From assembly GCA_026990095.1 (NCBI GenBank), contig JALSIL010000040.1, positions 1 to 5,887 of the forward strand: a stretch of DNA of 5,887 nucleotides. The letters are read 5' to 3'. Made by a program: the position numbers and the translations under genes. This stretch comes from Lysobacterales bacterium (GTDB taxonomy: Bacteria > Pseudomonadota > Gammaproteobacteria > Xanthomonadales > Marinicellaceae). The stretch's first letter is position 1. Each line of letters opens with the position of its first letter. The notes beneath the pieces were generated by a model. The model worked only from the letters and a program-made list of their open reading frames with translations, had not been told where the DNA came from and ran no database searches. Of this stretch, positions 5,415 through 5,887 are shown in pieces.

Positions 5415-5468
5415 GGAATCAAGCTAACCAGTTTCTCAGTCAGCCAAAACCAAACAAAGAAGAAAAAT

Positions 5469-5887
5469 ATGAATAAAAAATTATTAATAAGAAAGGCTCA
5501 CCGCTACATTGGTTTAATCGTTGCGTTGCAGCTTTTGGCTTGGACTCTTGGTGGAATATGGTTTACTTGGAATGATATTGATGATATTCATGGGGATTAT
5601 CTGCGAAAATCTGTGCAAGAGAGCCTTCGAAGTCCAAAGGTTTCAGTGCAAAAAGCACTGACTGCCTTAAATGACTTTAAATCACTTAATTCAATTCGGG
5701 TTATTCAGATTTTATCAAAACCGGTATACCGAATAAATTATTTAACGACACACAATGCCATAGAAACGTCTTTGGTTGATGGAGATTCTGGCAAATTAAT
5801 GCCAGAACTAAGTCAGCAAAATGCCATTGATATTGCCAATAAGGCAAAGGATTTTGATGCACTTATAGCCTCGGTTGAGTTGATTAA
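5469..5887 (+). CDS. PepSY-domain inner-membrane protein (partial, C-terminus outside window)
   Basis: The frame from the ATG at 5469 stays open for 139 codons to the window end. A purine-rich AAAGAAG ribosome binding site lies 6-7 bases upstream of it. Residues 1-12 are basic (MNKKLLIRKAHR), followed by a membrane segment at about 13-34 rich in hydrophobic residues and tryptophan. The opening RKAHRYIGL is typical of PepSY-associated membrane proteins. Residues about 86-125 (VYRIN, VDGDSGKL, then NAIDIANKA) match the PepSY pattern of a strand pair, a D-x-x-[ST]-G-K turn and a helix, presumably outside the cytoplasm. Relatives are multi-pass proteins often found with metal or redox functions, but the specific role is unknown. 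It follows an IS-repeat-bearing gap and is not co-operonic with serS. Confidence 0.7.
   Translation, partial: MNKKLLIRKAHRYIGLIVALQLLAWTLGGIWFTWNDIDDIHGDYLRKSVQESLRSPKVSVQKALTALNDFKSLNSIRVIQILSKPVYRINYLTTHNAIETSLVDGDSGKLMPELSQQNAIDIANKAKDFDALIASVELI

Noticed and set aside
1..5887. CRISPR arrays, tRNA or rRNA genes, toxin-antitoxin or defence modules
   Set aside because: No regularly spaced direct repeats, no cloverleaf-like sequences and no matching protein motifs were seen on either strand.

Overview
The window is an AT-rich bacterial chromosome segment with five recognisable protein genes, four of them ordinary housekeeping or energy genes. The adjacency of rnhA and dnaQ, the family features of the proteins and the IS-like terminal repeats suggest a gammaproteobacterium. 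A marine sulfur-oxidiser or symbiont type (SUP05/Thioglobus-like) is a plausible guess from base composition and the membrane pyrophosphatase. That placement is inference, because no marker in the window fixes it.

Layout: positions 1-32 hold the first ten codons of a minus-strand gene starting MKNFDVAIVGA, the beginning of a dinucleotide-binding (FAD/NAD) fold, with a candidate promoter at 87-115. A 159-bp palindromic MITE-like element occupies 122-280. It has 18-bp terminal inverted repeats with one mismatch, a 5-bp flanking duplication TTATA and a central 8-bp palindrome. Next comes a promoter, a GNRA-loop hairpin and a strong ribosome binding site leading into hppA (401-2443), a K+-dependent-type membrane pyrophosphatase, closed by a clear intrinsic terminator (2464-2498). 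rnhA (2563-3018, RNase HI) and dnaQ (3015-3740, Pol III epsilon) overlap by four bases and form a small DNA replication/repair operon. serS (3808-5076, seryl-tRNA synthetase) follows, with its own candidate promoter overlapped by a 29-bp palindrome.

The 392 bp after serS (5077-5468) hold no convincing gene. They contain an orphan terminal repeat (5285-5301) that is an exact inverted copy of the outer 17 bp of the MITE, several inverted repeats, and a terminator-like hairpin in the leader of the last gene. That gene (5469 onward, running off the window) encodes a PepSY-type inner-membrane protein.

The genes do not form one pathway. hppA couples PPi hydrolysis to ion pumping, rnhA/dnaQ serve replication fidelity and RNA primer/hybrid removal, and serS serves translation. 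No clearly new multi-gene system is visible. The most interesting signals are the MITE and its partner repeat bracketing the housekeeping block, the ion-specificity signature of the pyrophosphatase, and the structured leaders of serS and the PepSY gene.
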